From: Stratiolaelaps scimitus
Lineage: Eukaryota > Arthropoda > Arachnida > Mesostigmata > Laelapidae
NCBI GenBank assembly: GCA_019614645.1
Contig: JABWDB010000012.1
Span: 6,944,001-7,008,000 of the forward strand
Reading direction: 5' to 3'
DNA: 64,000 bases
Shown here: piece after piece, positions 48,661-60,072 of the stretch
Numbering within the stretch: the first letter of the stretch is position 1
How the letters are laid out: the number at the start of each line of letters is the position of its first letter
Program-made: the position numbers and the translations under genes
The notes under the pieces: generated by a model
What the model saw: the letters and a program-made list of their open reading frames with translations, nothing else
The model's database searches: none
Told to the model about the DNA's origin: nothing

Positions 48661-49017
48661 GGCCTGTCGCCTGAGAAGGCGTTCATTGCCGCGGTAAGGC
48701 TTGTCCACGTTTTAAATAGGCTACCACCCAAAAGGCCGCAGCCTGAAATAAACGACCACACGACAGGGACCCCCACGACACAGTACTCGGTGGCGCTTCG
48801 CGGGCGTTTATGGCCTGTACGCAAGTACTATCACCCCCCAGACGTGTACAAAATGTGTTACCACACTCGCGAAGCTATCATGAGTGAGGGTGTTGCCGTA
48901 AGGAGTATGTCACGGCAGAACAAGGTGAATCGAGGCGGACTCGCCGCGGGAGGCTGGCCTCAACCAGGCTTTCAGCCTTCGCGCCGACCGATTGTGCCCC
49001 CGGCGGATGTCGAGTAA
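48661..49017 (+). other. Unrecognised 118-codon open frame ending at TAA
   Basis: After an in-frame TAA at 48658-48660 the frame stays open for 118 codons to TAA at 49015-49017. The first ATGs are internal: one near 48850 (55 residues) and one at 48880 (45 residues, starting MSEGVAVRSM, good context). The translation looks protein-like, with Pro/Arg/Tyr-rich stretches such as KYYHPPDVYKMCYHTREAI and GGWPQPGFQPSRRP. No family is recognised. No convincing acceptor is visible at its left edge, so it may be an exon, a short gene from one of the ATGs, or a chance frame. Confidence 0.25.
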
Positions 49018-49023
49018 ACGAAA

Positions 49024-49049
49024 GTTTACATAAAGTGCTTTATGTAAAC
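49024..49049. other. Perfect 12-bp hairpin just after an open frame
   Basis: GTTTACATAAAG (49024-49035) and CTTTATGTAAAC (49038-49049), separated by TG. It starts 7 nt after the TAA of the 118-codon frame. It is AT-rich, so it could be cruciform-prone DNA or a 3' UTR structure. Confidence 0.55.
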
Positions 49050-49798
49050 AAAAGTTTATTAGGCGTAGCTCTTGGAGCCATGCCTGTATTCGACTGTAAG
49101 AAGAAGCCGGTCGGCTACCATCAAGACGGGACGTGGGCCTGGGTGACGGCTGACGTGTGAACAGCGCAAGGCACTAAGGCCCTGGTCCACCCGGCTCTCC
49201 GCAGACCGCGCAGAGGATGCAGGCCGCTGGCCACAGAGTTGGCTAATGGAGTTGACCGCCTACGAAATAACACAACGCGATGCGTAGAAGGGCCATGAAC
49301 GACGATGGAGGCTGGTGCTTGCCCGCTCTGCTGGCTCGCCTCAGGTTGGCGAGCTGTGCAGGTGTCGACGTCGATGAGGAACCACAACGAGGAACCACAA
49401 CGAGTTCCTGACGAGTCGGCCCAATACAACCGAAAACGAGGTTCGCTCCATCGTGGAGCAATGTCGTAGCTACCGTGACAGCGATTGCCGTTAGTATCGC
49501 CGAGCACAGTGCCGCCGTTTAATGAAAAGCGGCTTGAAAGTCGTCAAAGTTAAGAGCTGGTTGCGGCGTGGGGTTGGGGTTTTGGGTGGTGTTGGCATCG
49601 CCGCCACCGCAGCATGTAGCCGGTGGGCATTTACGTAGGTAGCTGCTACTGCTCTAGCGGGAAGTCTATATATATAATAAAAGTGAAAGCTGGATCTTGT
49701 TAAAAAGCGTGTCACTCTACCGCCACCGGGAATGATGCAGTGGGGACCCCCTCTATGTGGTATCACTTACAAGCAGCGCGCGGGAAGAGTGAGACGAG

Positions 49799-50242
49799 AT
49801 GGGGAGGGAGCCACCCACCACCGCTGAAACTTGGCCAGATGACTCGCTCGTTTGCCGCAAGGATGTGGTTGCCCCGGACCCCCCGCCAGCGCTGACTAAC
49901 ACGCACTCCGGGCAAGTTAACGCTGGCTAGGAAGCGAGTAAATTGACTTGTTTCAGGCTATCCCGAAGGGGGGACGTGCTAGATGAGCTGGTGCAATTCC
50001 TCGTCGGGCTCCCGCAGCGCCCACCCAACAAGCAGCTGAATTTCGATGTCAGCGGTGAGTTATCCAGATGACGAAGCAAAGTGAAATTTCGTTTATTCCG
50101 TGTAGCTATTTCGTGGACCTAACCGCTTATGCGTCACCCGTACCTCCTGCCATTGACGTCGTGTGTGACTGTTTCTATTACGGTTGCTTCTTTGGCAGTG
50201 CTGGCTAATAGATCTGGCATACGATCCGAGGTGAAGAGCTAA
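49799..50242 (+). CDS. Candidate small three-exon gene (84 residues), one GC-AG intron
   Basis: Predicted exons are 49799-49911, 49957-50054 and 50199-50242, and all phases agree. The ATG has G at -3 and +4, with an in-frame TGA 9 nt upstream. Exon 1 reads MGREPPTTAETWPDD... and would hit TAG if unspliced. Intron 1 (45 nt) starts GCAAGT and ends TTGTTTCAG, a good GC-AG pair. Exon 2 encodes DVLDELVQFLVGLPQRPP... and ends at AGCG|GTGAGT, a near-ideal donor. Intron 2 ends TTCTTTGGCAG. Exon 3 reads VLANRSGIRSE, then either splices at GAG|GTGAAG or stops at TAA (50240), which belongs to the tail of the adjoining SINE-1. No family is recognised; there is no signal peptide or TM. It may be the start of a longer gene. 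Confidence 0.4.
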
Positions 50243-50445
50243 TAATTGTTTTTCGAGCTGACCCTCAGCTGTTCCTCTCTATCTGACAGGCCTCAGCTCT
50301 TAACCTTTCAGGTATTACTATGAGGACCTGTCGGGGCCACCTTTGCTTATTCTCTTCCTTCCTCGTACCTGGCGAGAATCTTCAGATAAAGCAAGATGCT
50401 AACGAACTCCAAAGCTTCAACGCGTCTGACAGGATTTGAGGAGCT
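50240..50445 (-). mobile_element. SINE-1, reverse-strand copy
   Basis: On the minus strand it contains the B-box remnant and AGACGC junction, the TTTGGAG...GGTGGCCCCGACAGG body, and the 3' end GCTGAGGGTCAGCTCG followed by AAAAACAATTATTA. The tRNA-like head is too diverged to delimit. The tail AAAAACAATTATTA also ends the copy at 15.96 kb, so the two share a subfamily tail. The insertion abuts the last candidate exon of the small gene at 49.8-50.2 kb, and its tail supplies an in-frame TAA there. Confidence 0.75.
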
Positions 50446-50639
50446 ACTACAGCTCGGCCAGCGTTAACAAGTGGCTCTGCGAGACGATCAGTCGAAAGCG
50501 ACGAGGTCACGGCCTCGGCCAAGTTGCCGCGCGAATGCATGTGTTGCCTGTGAATCGCGTCGATCACTCCATATATCATATAATACTACACATACACTAT
50601 TGGGCACATACAAATCGAAACTATAACCAAACTATAACT

Positions 50640-50803
50640 ATAGCGTAGCGCCGTCGTATGGTGACGTCCAACCAGCGTCAAGCGTACTGTACGTCGAGGG
50701 TGCAGGTTCGAGCCCCGCTGTGTGACATATAAGAGAGCTTAAGCATTGTAAAATTGCAGCTCCTTTAATAAACCAATATATCTTTACCTTTTACTGTAAA
50801 CCT
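50640..50803 (+). mobile_element. SINE-2, near full-length copy
   Basis: The head (AGCGCCGTCG...) aligns loosely with the 14-kb copy. B-box GGTTCGAGCCC (50705-50715) is followed by AAGAGAGCTTAAGCATTGTA, AATTGCAGCTCCTTTAATAA and the tail CTTTACCTTTTAC. It lies about 200 bp from the minus-strand SINE-1. Confidence 0.65.
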
Positions 50804-53800
50804 GATCACCGTCCGTCGGCTACCGATATTCATGAGAAGGACGTTGATTGATGTGAGCAATACACGATAAGTGATAGCGGCATCCTCTACGAGATGTTCG
50901 ACAACACCATTCATTGTGTTCGCGTGCTATGGCGCATGTTCAGTTCGGCATTTAGTTCGGCTTCGGTGTTTTAAGGCAGGCATGCCTGCCTGCCTACCTA
51001 TCTCGCGCACCTGAATAGACTTACTCTCGCCTCAGCGTGCAATATGCGCGCGACATATGAAAGGCAGTATTAAGGAGTTTTCAGAGGCGTCGAAACTTGG
51101 TAATCATGTACGACGGCCACATGGCTAGAGGGAAAACTCTATATTTGGTTCAGCGATCGACTTAAGCTCTCTTCGCCTGTATCGACCTAGAAGTTGGTCA
51201 CGGAGGTCCTGAGTTGGAGAAAGTAAATTTCCAGCAGGATAGAAAATTTCGTCGAATGTCATAACACGTCTATGGAGGATGATGGAGTACTTGCCTACAA
51301 GATGGCACAAGATAAAAAAAAATCCAAGAAACCAACCGCAACGGCACCTCTACCGGGGGTTTACAGGCAGTGAAACAGGCGATCTATTTTTAATTTGTTC
51401 CAGTCACGTGATATGTGTCAGTCTCTCTTGGTGGCGAGCGAGGTCGATATAAAAACGAAAAAACCGCCCATTCAAAGAGTCGAAACGAATGCCGAACCAA
51501 GAGCATTAGCAGATTTTCGTTGTGCGTTTTGGATATTTGTTATTAAAGTAAATATGAACTTAAATCGAGCTGAGTATGTTTCTAATTTCCTCTTACTATA
51601 TAATAAGGCGAAGGACAATCGTTTGACATTTCTATGCGCAGGAATTACAGCTCTTCAATGAGAATTTCCAAAGAAAAACAACAAAACAAATACCTTTGTT
51701 AATACAAACTACAGTCAGGCGCTTAGACTATTTAGACTAAGGGTATCTATCTCTCCACATCGCGAAAGCCGTATACATTAGTCTCTATCGGACAGACGAT
51801 ACGACGTCACAATAAATGCCCATCTTGACGAGAGCTACTTAATCCTTATATCGAGATATCTACATCCTCGAAAATAGACGACTCTCCCTCTCGAGCGACT
51901 CGACCGAGGATGCATGCTGCCTGTCGAAGGTATTTCATTTTACCTGCTGTGCATTTTGAATCCCGAAAGGAGGCTCTTGCATCTTCAGGCTTCATTTCCT
52001 CTAATGGATTGCATCAACACAAATGAGCTCCCACCTCGGCCCCCGACGAGGCACACTGACTACCATCAATCCCGGCTTTTCAGGTGGCTGGATCATGTTC
52101 ATTTGATCACCCAATGAACTTGCTGTTGGTGGCGTTCGTACGGCAAAAATGAGAAAATGATGCGAACCGCATATTCAACCACCGCTTCCATTAGCAGTCC
52201 AACGTTGAGGGGCCATAGACAGTAGTACACTGATGCAGAAAATACGCGGAACAATAGAAAATCTCCGGTGGGCGGGGGTGGGGGGGTCTGGGTCTCTGGG
52301 GGAACTCATGGGTCCCATCAGTCAGCTATTATATAATAGCTAGGTACACTCTAACCCTTCTTCCAAAACGCAGTGGGACTCTTCTTGATGTCCGGATGCT
52401 CTATTGTCATCTGTACCACACAAAATCCCTTCCCCATTACATGGCACGACCCTATTGTTCTTGGGCAATGTCCACCCAAAGGCTGTGTGCATCCAGTGTG
52501 CAATCCAGGGTGTGGGCTTTTCGGGCGCAGCATCGACTGGGTTGACCACCACGGTCAGACCTGTACCGGGTGCTCTTGACGAGCGTTTGCATGCAACAAA
52601 CAATAGCATTTACATTGTTCTGCCCACGTGGAGCAGTTCACAGAGGTTGCGCAGCTAAAGCTCATTGGAAGAGAGCCGGCTGAAGTTTGCATGGAAAATA
52701 TTTATATCTTGGTAAATCTTATCGGTAGTCCGTTTCCTAAACGAGGGTCTTGAGAGAAATCCCTCTTTTAAGAAGCTGGATAGACGTCTAGACAAGATGT
52801 TTTAGGCGCACTCAGGTGGCTGTACACGTGTTCTCCAGGCAAGGACTGATTTCGTATACGGATTTAGCATAATCCCCTCATGCAGATTAAGCTCGAGGTT
52901 TATATTTTTTAAATAAATTTCCATCAAAAATCGCCCTCCTTTCCTCTCAGTTCTACTGACTGCTTGAGCTGTTAACATGCGACAATACTCAACACCCCAC
53001 TCCTGTAAACAACCTATAGTATAGAAAACACAAACAAACATCCGAAGGCAGACACTTTCTTTAATTCCCGCTGGCGCAGCGAGCTATCCTCGATGCCGCA
53101 GACCATTGATACCTTATCGGTCGCCCACACAGCGGGCGTCTTTAACCCCCTGATGTATGTCATGCGAAAGGGGTGGGCTTGAAACACCCCATGTATCGTG
53201 CGCCAGAGCGCAGGCCCCATCCAAATCTATGGATCGACGTACTATCTCCGATCGACATATCTTCTCCTGATGCAGCTCACACGGCCATGCGTTGCAGTAT
53301 ATGCGGCTCGGAGATCCAGCCCCTCACGGTGGCTGGGACCGACCCGGGTCGGGGAGAGGGACAGCATAACGCACAATACGTGAGCCCACTTCAGATGGCT
53401 GTCCTATGGCGAATTTATTACAATCGCCTGCCTGGCTGCGTTTTTCGCCCGCGGCTCAGGGTGTTAAGCCGTTAAGGCTTCGTCCAATCGGCGACCAACG
53501 GCCAGCAGAGTAATAGTTGTCATTCATTACCAGATGAGGTACCTGCGCAGACTGAATATTGCAGAGAGAGAGCAACCGATTGGGTCGGGGTGGCAAGGCG
53601 TAGGACTGCCGGGGAGATAAAGGCAAAATTGCTCACCACGTTGGCAATATCGTTGCGATCAGACGAGCGCGATACCGCCGTGAGGCCTTTCTGACTCGGC
53701 TGTCCGACGTAGGTTCATGTGAGCGGTGATATTGCGCCGGGAGGGGATCGGCTCATCGACTGCATCCCGTTGTAATCCCTGGAGAGTTTCGTATGCCCTG

Positions 53801-56800
53801 TCACGGTTCAGATTGAGCTGATACCTGCGTGTCCATCTGATGGCTAAATTATCATCTTACAAAGAGATTTAACGAAACATGTTCCAAATAACGACCCATG
53901 TGTACAGGGCGTTCGGACGGTTGCGCAACACCCTGTAGCGTTGAATAGCGTTACGCAACGTTCGATTTGTATGGCAATGTCGAAAATCAACGCGTCTAGA
54001 ACAAAAATAGGACGTCTATAAGAAGGTAGACACTCATTAGTAAAATTATACGGATAGTTCCAAAAGAACAACAACCCGAGACGCCAAGAGGGCAGTTCAC
54101 AGACAGTTTTCGTATCTGGGGTAGATTTCTTTCCTTCTGGTAAATAAATCGTAGACAAAAGTAGCATTTTTTTTGCCAGGGCGTATGCTGCTATTTAAAA
54201 GTATTGTCGGAAATGATTCTGAATATAAGTCTCGTGATGCATTTCCACGACTGTTCAAATTCCCACCTCTAGGATAGTTTTTATTTTGCAATTAGGTGTA
54301 GATTTCGACTTTAGGTTGTACAACTGCCTAAATTGGTTACATACAGATAAATGATCACGAAATGACAACAGTTGATCGATACTAACGTGTGAAGTAATGA
54401 CAGAGATTTCTTATTTTAGACCATCAAGAACAAATCTATTGGCCAGTTCTCGCAGAAGAAACCTTGCCCGCCAGGTAGATAATGCTGGATTACATGAAAT
54501 CATACGTACATTGCCTTGTGATCGACAGGAGTCCACAGACGAGTGTCGGCGAATTTCCGGACGCTATATTAAGTAATGGTTAGCCCAACCTGTCTGCCTT
54601 AATTCTCTGCATGTTCCACAGGTTAGGGCGACTCGAGTGCCTGTGCTATTATAGTGTTATCAATATCCAGTGTTAGGTAAATGGTCTTCAATGGTTTAGA
54701 AAGAGAGAGAATTGTAAAAATATGCTTACTATCGCAGTGAGTCGGCTGTTTCTGACTTATATCTGTCTGTCTCTCTCTCTCTAAACGTTTTTCTCTCACG
54801 GTTCAGCAAATCTCTCTATGTGCAATGAACGGGTGAATCGGCAAACGAGATGGCCGTCTCCTTATCAGGAAGGCGTCCTGGATTTGAATGAACCTCGTGC
54901 TTCATCCCAGTCAGACGTGTGTGTCTGCGGAGGTGGGCGACGATATCTGAATAGGTGATTCGGTCGCGCCCGGCGCGCTCGGTCTACTTCGGTGGAGAAC
55001 ACCTGCCATCATGTCGTGATGAATACAGCCGCAGCCGTCGAACAACGGAACGAAGTCACCGGTCCACAATCGGATAGCGGTAAGACAAGAGACCAACAAA
55101 GCCTCTCCCGTGTCTCCAGCCAACAAAATCGGCTTGCGACGACGCGGCGTAGGTACACGCGAAATCGGGCAGAGTAGGCACTGTCTCCGAGTGCTCGGTT
55201 CGCGATCGCCGGCATTGAGGCGATTGTCAGATTGGGAGCCAGCCAAACATCGTGAGCGGGGTTAGGTGATACGAGTCGAAGCATGTGCTAAGCACATCGT
55301 CGACGGCTGTTGGACATTTCGACCATGAATTTTGACTAGGTAACATTGGTGGGCGTCGGGGAACCGCGGTGGTTTTGGGGTGCGAAATGACGGAGGCGTT
55401 GACTATGGAGGACTCGGTGGATAAAAGTGCATACAGGCTGAGCAAATATGACCTGTGCTATTTTTTGTGGTGCCTTCACTGCAGCGCTGGTCGCTCTGTC
55501 TCTCGTGTGATATTTTCTTCCTCGGCAAGCCCTTTTTCATATCAACATTAGACGTTCAGCGAATAGCCGCCTGGGCCTCGATCCCTATTACCCAGCGACC
55601 CCCGGTCAAATAGCGACAGACAGCACCCACCGCCATCGTGGACACCCCATGGTTTGTCAGTTTGTTCTGCTATGATATATATGCGAACGACGCTCTAACC
55701 TACCTGTGCGCACCGCAGACGTTCGTGTCGAGCGCGGCAGAGGTGGCTGCCTAACGACGAAATGACGTCCATTTCATCTAGCCAACTCCGTCTGCGGTCT
55801 AGTTCGAGCGAGCGCCGTCCGTGCTCGGCGGTGTGGAGTACCGCAAGAAGGGAGCGCCGCGGCGGATCGTATGGGGAAAAAGCAAGACGAAGACAGAGGG
55901 GGCTGGTTGATCGCGGTCGACGATGTCTTCCAGTAAGGCCTGCTAGCCTGACTCGCTCTGAATTTCTTTCCTTTTCAGAAGATTACACCGAGGACAATAA
56001 GGTCTAACGAGTGAGATTACGGCGAGCGGGGGCGGTGGCCGAGGGCCGTTTCGACAGGATCCCTCCAGAAAGGCTGGGGGGGATAAGGTTAGAGGAGGAA
56101 TGAAGACAGAACTCTCTCTCTTTGCCGGCAGTGACAGAGCACGCAAGGGCACAATGCAAATGACTTCGTTGAGTACCTTTTTTTGGTGATTTGCTTCTCT
56201 TGCTATCGCCCCATGGTATAATGATAATGCACACAAGAGATAGCGATTTCCGTTATTTGGCTTTGGTCAACAAGTACGTTCTGCCGCTACAAGTGCTGGG
56301 CGGACGACGGATGTAGCGTTCCGGTCGTGCTGCTTAATAACCGATAATAGATGATCGTATTTTCACGACAGGGAGGAACGGAGGGCACAAACGGAGAGTT
56401 AATTAGCACCCTTGAGACAAATTGTATCTAAGCTCGTGTTGTATCGACTGACAATTAATCCCTGGTTAGTCTCATCATAAACAAACATGCATATCCGGGG
56501 TGATGTTGTAGCTAGCGGAGAATACAGAGATGTCACGGGTATAATAACATTTCTCCCGCAAAAGCAGCCCAAAAACAAGGCCCTGACTATTCTATTCGAC
56601 TACGCCCCTGTTCGTGCTTGCGCTTTTTTTTAATTGCACTCATTTCTGCAATAATCTGTCTTCCATCACATCCCTTCCCTAAAAAAAATCACCTACACGA
56701 TTCTTCCTACCGAGTTGATTTGGTGGAGCGTCTGAGTTTATTTGGGACGCATCGTGATGGTTACAAGAGTCAGCTTAGGTGTACCGTTCGAGAGACATGG

Positions 56801-58378
56801 AAAAATTGACATTCGTTTGTACTGAAACGAAATGTGCGTATCTGGTACAGTTTGCTCCATGAGCGATCGTAGAGCTCTGGTTTCCCTTGCGGGACACATG
56901 CGTCAGAAGGAGGAAGCTATGCCAACGCGAACTGTTCTGGCTCGAACGTTGGAGCCAAAATACTGTATTATCTATTGGAGATTTCGGTCTAAGTGGCAGT
57001 TTGACCTATTTCCATTACTCGTAGCAAAACCTGCTACGCACCTATCGATTATACAGGCTCTGTTCAGCGGTGAAGATATCATAACAAAATAATCCGCCAA
57101 TAGTCGGCAGCAGTTCCCTTGTCAGACATTGTCCCCTGCAAGTTAAGCCTACACTACCGACTGCTCACGGGGCGGGTAATTTATAACCTATAAGGCCTAA
57201 CTCAAGAGACAATTCGGTTTTAGCAACAAAGAATCTCCGTTTTCCCATCGGGAGATTTCTCACCCTTTTGTAGACGGAGACAGTGGGGTACCGTTGAGGT
57301 TTCGAGAAAGCAACTACAGGCAGATCCGACCAAAACCGCGTCTTCACCTCAACGTACATTACCCTTCAAATATATACATGTAATTCCAAAAGATAACCGA
57401 GCACTTTTTACATCGGGCAGGCACAGATGACGTCTGCACCCGTTTTGGCCACAATTCGACGAAATGGTCGACAGTTCCTGAAAATTCTCATTGGAATATA
57501 TCGCTAGCAGTGAGAAACGAACGTGACCCGACGGTGGCAGGTGCACTGCCTAGGTGTCCTTTGTCCCATCTCGATACGATTCTCGCCTCACCCTTGCAAG
57601 GCGTCTCGTCCCGGCTCGGCTCGTCGACCTTCTCTCCATGTGCTAATTGTGTACGCACGCACGTTAGATAATTACGACTCAAACCCATTGTCGACTCGAA
57701 GCTCGGGAGCTCATTCGCCGCGTCACTCCAATTATGTTTTCCTACAAGGCTGGTTGAGCGATCGCTAATAGGGAGAAGGCACCGGTGGCCTGCTGGCGAA
57801 ACGCCCTTGAATCGATTTATCTAGTAGTGCACGTCTTGGTAGACAGCTGTGCGCCGCACTGATGGAAAACCCTGTGCAGCGGGAGAGACGATAGAGAGAC
57901 GATTGAAGGACCTCTGGGTGTGCGCTGAGGTTCGCAGCTATCCGTGCTACTCGAAGCTGTACGTGAAGACCGTCAGCCCGTCGGGGAGTGGTTGAATAGT
58001 AGTACAATGTTGGTCTTCATAGCTCCTCTACACCGCAGCTTACCTATATTTCTCTCTCGCTCGGATAATGTGGTGTTACAATCGCGTTATGGAAGTATTC
58101 GACAGCGATACAAATAGATCAGAGGTATCAGCGAGGTCAGTGGAAAGAAAGAGGCAGAAATTGTTCTCAGACACAAGAGTCACTCGACTGCGACGTTGGC
58201 ATACGATGTTCCTTCTATGCATAGGAACAACAACATGAAAAAATGCGTGGGCGAGGCGACGAATGGATTTTGGACAGGCGGAAAGCAGAACGGATGCGGG
58301 CATACCTTGGGTGGCTTAACCAACATTTCCGATAAATAGGTCAATCATTGACCCCTCAATGTTCCCATTAGGCCAAAC
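50804..58378. other. Interval from 50.8 to 58.4 kb without an assigned gene
   Basis: Holds a G-rich block (52267-52302) and scattered frames under 110 codons on both strands. A possible donor lies at 55079 after a coding-like stretch (MNTAAAVEQRNEVTGPQ). No domain or gene is recognised. Confidence 0.3.
52267..52302 (+). other. G-quadruplex-prone block
   Basis: Five runs of three to seven G (GGG, GGGGG, GGGGGGG, GGG, GGGGG) separated by 1-5 nt. A related but shorter GGGGGGTCTGGGTC lies on the minus strand near 10.18 kb. Confidence 0.55.
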
Positions 58379-58394
58379 GAACACATCATGGGTT

Positions 58395-58464
58395 GTTTTT
58401 TTTTTTTTTTCGAGCTGACCCTCAGCTGTTCCCCTATCTGACAGGCCTCAGCTCAGCAGGTTAA
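58395..58464 (-). mobile_element. SINE-1, 5'-truncated copy with 16-bp target-site duplication
   Basis: A T-run followed by CGAGCTGACCCTCAGCTGTT and the reverse complement of the last part of SINE-1. It is flanked by the perfect direct repeat GAACACATCATGGGTT (58379-58394 and 58465-58480). Only about 50 bp of the SINE 3' end plus the tail was inserted. It lies about 315 bp upstream of the phosphate carrier start. Confidence 0.85.
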
Positions 58465-58778
58465 GAACACATCATGGGTTACGCCATTGATAGCGATAGT
58501 AAGTTGAGAGAAGACTTCGTTTTCCTAAGCGCTTAAAAACCTGATTTTAGTGGTTGATATCCATTCACTCTTGATCTTGTGACTTCGCCACCACTTCACT
58601 TATCTCCGAGTGAAAAAAATGGTGCGGTTCGAGTCCGTAATTCTTGGAAGATTTCCGATTCCAATGTGTCTTGTATGTAACCGATCACATAGGTGAAAAT
58701 GCCACGCTGTGTTTGTGTCACTATAATGAACACTTCTGGACAACTCAATTGATCGTAGACAGGAACACATTGTGGAAA

Positions 58779-59825
58779 ATGGCGCGTTCTAAGCAAGAGG
58801 CGTTGTGGCGATTGCATATTCCATTTGCGGTTCCCGTGGCGAGGTGTGATGGTTCCCCGGCTCGAGGGTCGTTAACCTCAGACGTTCATCAACGAGAAGA
58901 GGTCCCATTCGGCTCAATACGATACTTCGCTCTTTGTGGGTTGGGGGGTGCGTTGGCGTGTAGCATTCCGCATTTGGCAGTTACCCCACTGGATGTCATT
59001 AAGTGCCGCATTCAGACGAATTCGACAAAGTATAAGGGTCTCTTCAGTGCCTTTGGCCTTGTCCTTAAGGAGGATGGTGCACGTGGCCTATTCCGTGGAT
59101 GGTCCCCTACGTTCGTTGGCTATTTCGCCCTGGGCGTGTTCAAGTTCGGCTTATACGAGGCGTTCAAAATTCGCTATGCTGATATCCTCGGTGAGGAGAA
59201 GGCTTACCTTTGGCGTACGGTGCTTCATCTCGGGGCGTCCGCCTCGGCCGAGTTCTTCGCCGACATTGCGCTCTCGCCATTCGAGGCCTGCAAGGTCCGA
59301 ATTCAGACGCAGCCTGGCTGTTCCCCATATTTAACCAAGGTATTCTTGCAGATCAGTCACGAAGAAGGACTCCGAGGATTCTATAAGGGCTTGGGGCCGC
59401 TATGGATGCGTCAGATACCGTATACGATGATGAAGTTTGCCAGTTTCGAGAGGACCCTTGAGCTGCTCTATAGGTTTGCCGTACCCAAGCCGCGTGACCA
59501 GTGCTCAAAAGGGGAACAGCTCATTATCACGTTTACGGCTGGCTACATAGCGGGTGTACTTTGTACACTTGTATCACATCCGGCTGATACGATTGTGTCG
59601 AAGCTCAATCAAGAGAAGGGCTCGTCAGCTATCGAATGCGCGAAGAAACTTGGCTTTTTCGGCCTCTGGAGGGGCCTGTCGCCTCGGATCGTTATGAGCG
59701 CTACGCTGACCGCCATGCAGTGGTTCATTTACGACGCGGTTAAGGTCTGGTTCCACCTACCACGACCTCCACCACCAGTAATGCCGGAAAGCCTCAGGAA
59801 CAAGCTCCACAAACTGCAGCAGTAA
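58779..59825 (+). CDS. Mitochondrial phosphate carrier (SLC25A3 type), intronless
   Basis: 348 codons in one exon, ATG (A at -3, G at +4) to TAA. Family knowledge: this carrier imports inorganic phosphate with protons (or in exchange for hydroxide) across the inner mitochondrial membrane. Seen: three carrier repeats with signatures PLDVIK (70-75), PFEACK (167-172) and PADTIV (268-273, the phosphate-carrier form lacking the last Lys). Other hallmarks are RYFALCGLGG (48-57), RGWSPTFVGY (106-115), EFFADIALSP (158-167), MRQIPYTMMKF (210-220) and the C-terminal LPRPPPPVMP (327-336). Length fits the family. An upstream extension of the frame has no ATG, so this start is clear. Residues 1-43 are not conserved with known carriers, and several repeat-1 residues are unusual (SIPHLAVTP). 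The lack of introns suggests a retrogene. AATAAA follows at 60067. Intact reading frame argues for function. Confidence 0.95.
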   Translation: MARSKQEALWRLHIPFAVPVARCDGSPARGSLTSDVHQREEVPFGSIRYFALCGLGGALACSIPHLAVTPLDVIKCRIQTNSTKYKGLFSAFGLVLKEDGARGLFRGWSPTFVGYFALGVFKFGLYEAFKIRYADILGEEKAYLWRTVLHLGASASAEFFADIALSPFEACKVRIQTQPGCSPYLTKVFLQISHEEGLRGFYKGLGPLWMRQIPYTMMKFASFERTLELLYRFAVPKPRDQCSKGEQLIITFTAGYIAGVLCTLVSHPADTIVSKLNQEKGSSAIECAKKLGFFGLWRGLSPRIVMSATLTAMQWFIYDAVKVWFHLPRPPPPVMPESLRNKLHKLQQ

Positions 59826-60066
59826 TTTGCGTCTTCCAGATCGATTGAGTCAGGCCTATGAATGCGATCACTCGACCGTTACAGAGATAGTCAAGGCTAT
59901 TGTTGGTGATATGGAAACTATCGTTTTACGACGACGTACCTCTGTAAAAAGGCGTTATTGGGCCGTATGCCGTGTATCCTCTCCACGTCATAAGGTGCTT
60001 GGATGCTGGTGGCTGTCTTCGGCGTAGTCCTCTCTCTCAATTTGATATTATGATTAATTTATATAG

Positions 60067-60072
60067 AAATAA
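60067..60072 (+). promoter_or_regulatory. Candidate poly(A) signal of the phosphate carrier
   Basis: AATAAA, 242 bp after the stop codon of the carrier gene. Confidence 0.45.
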
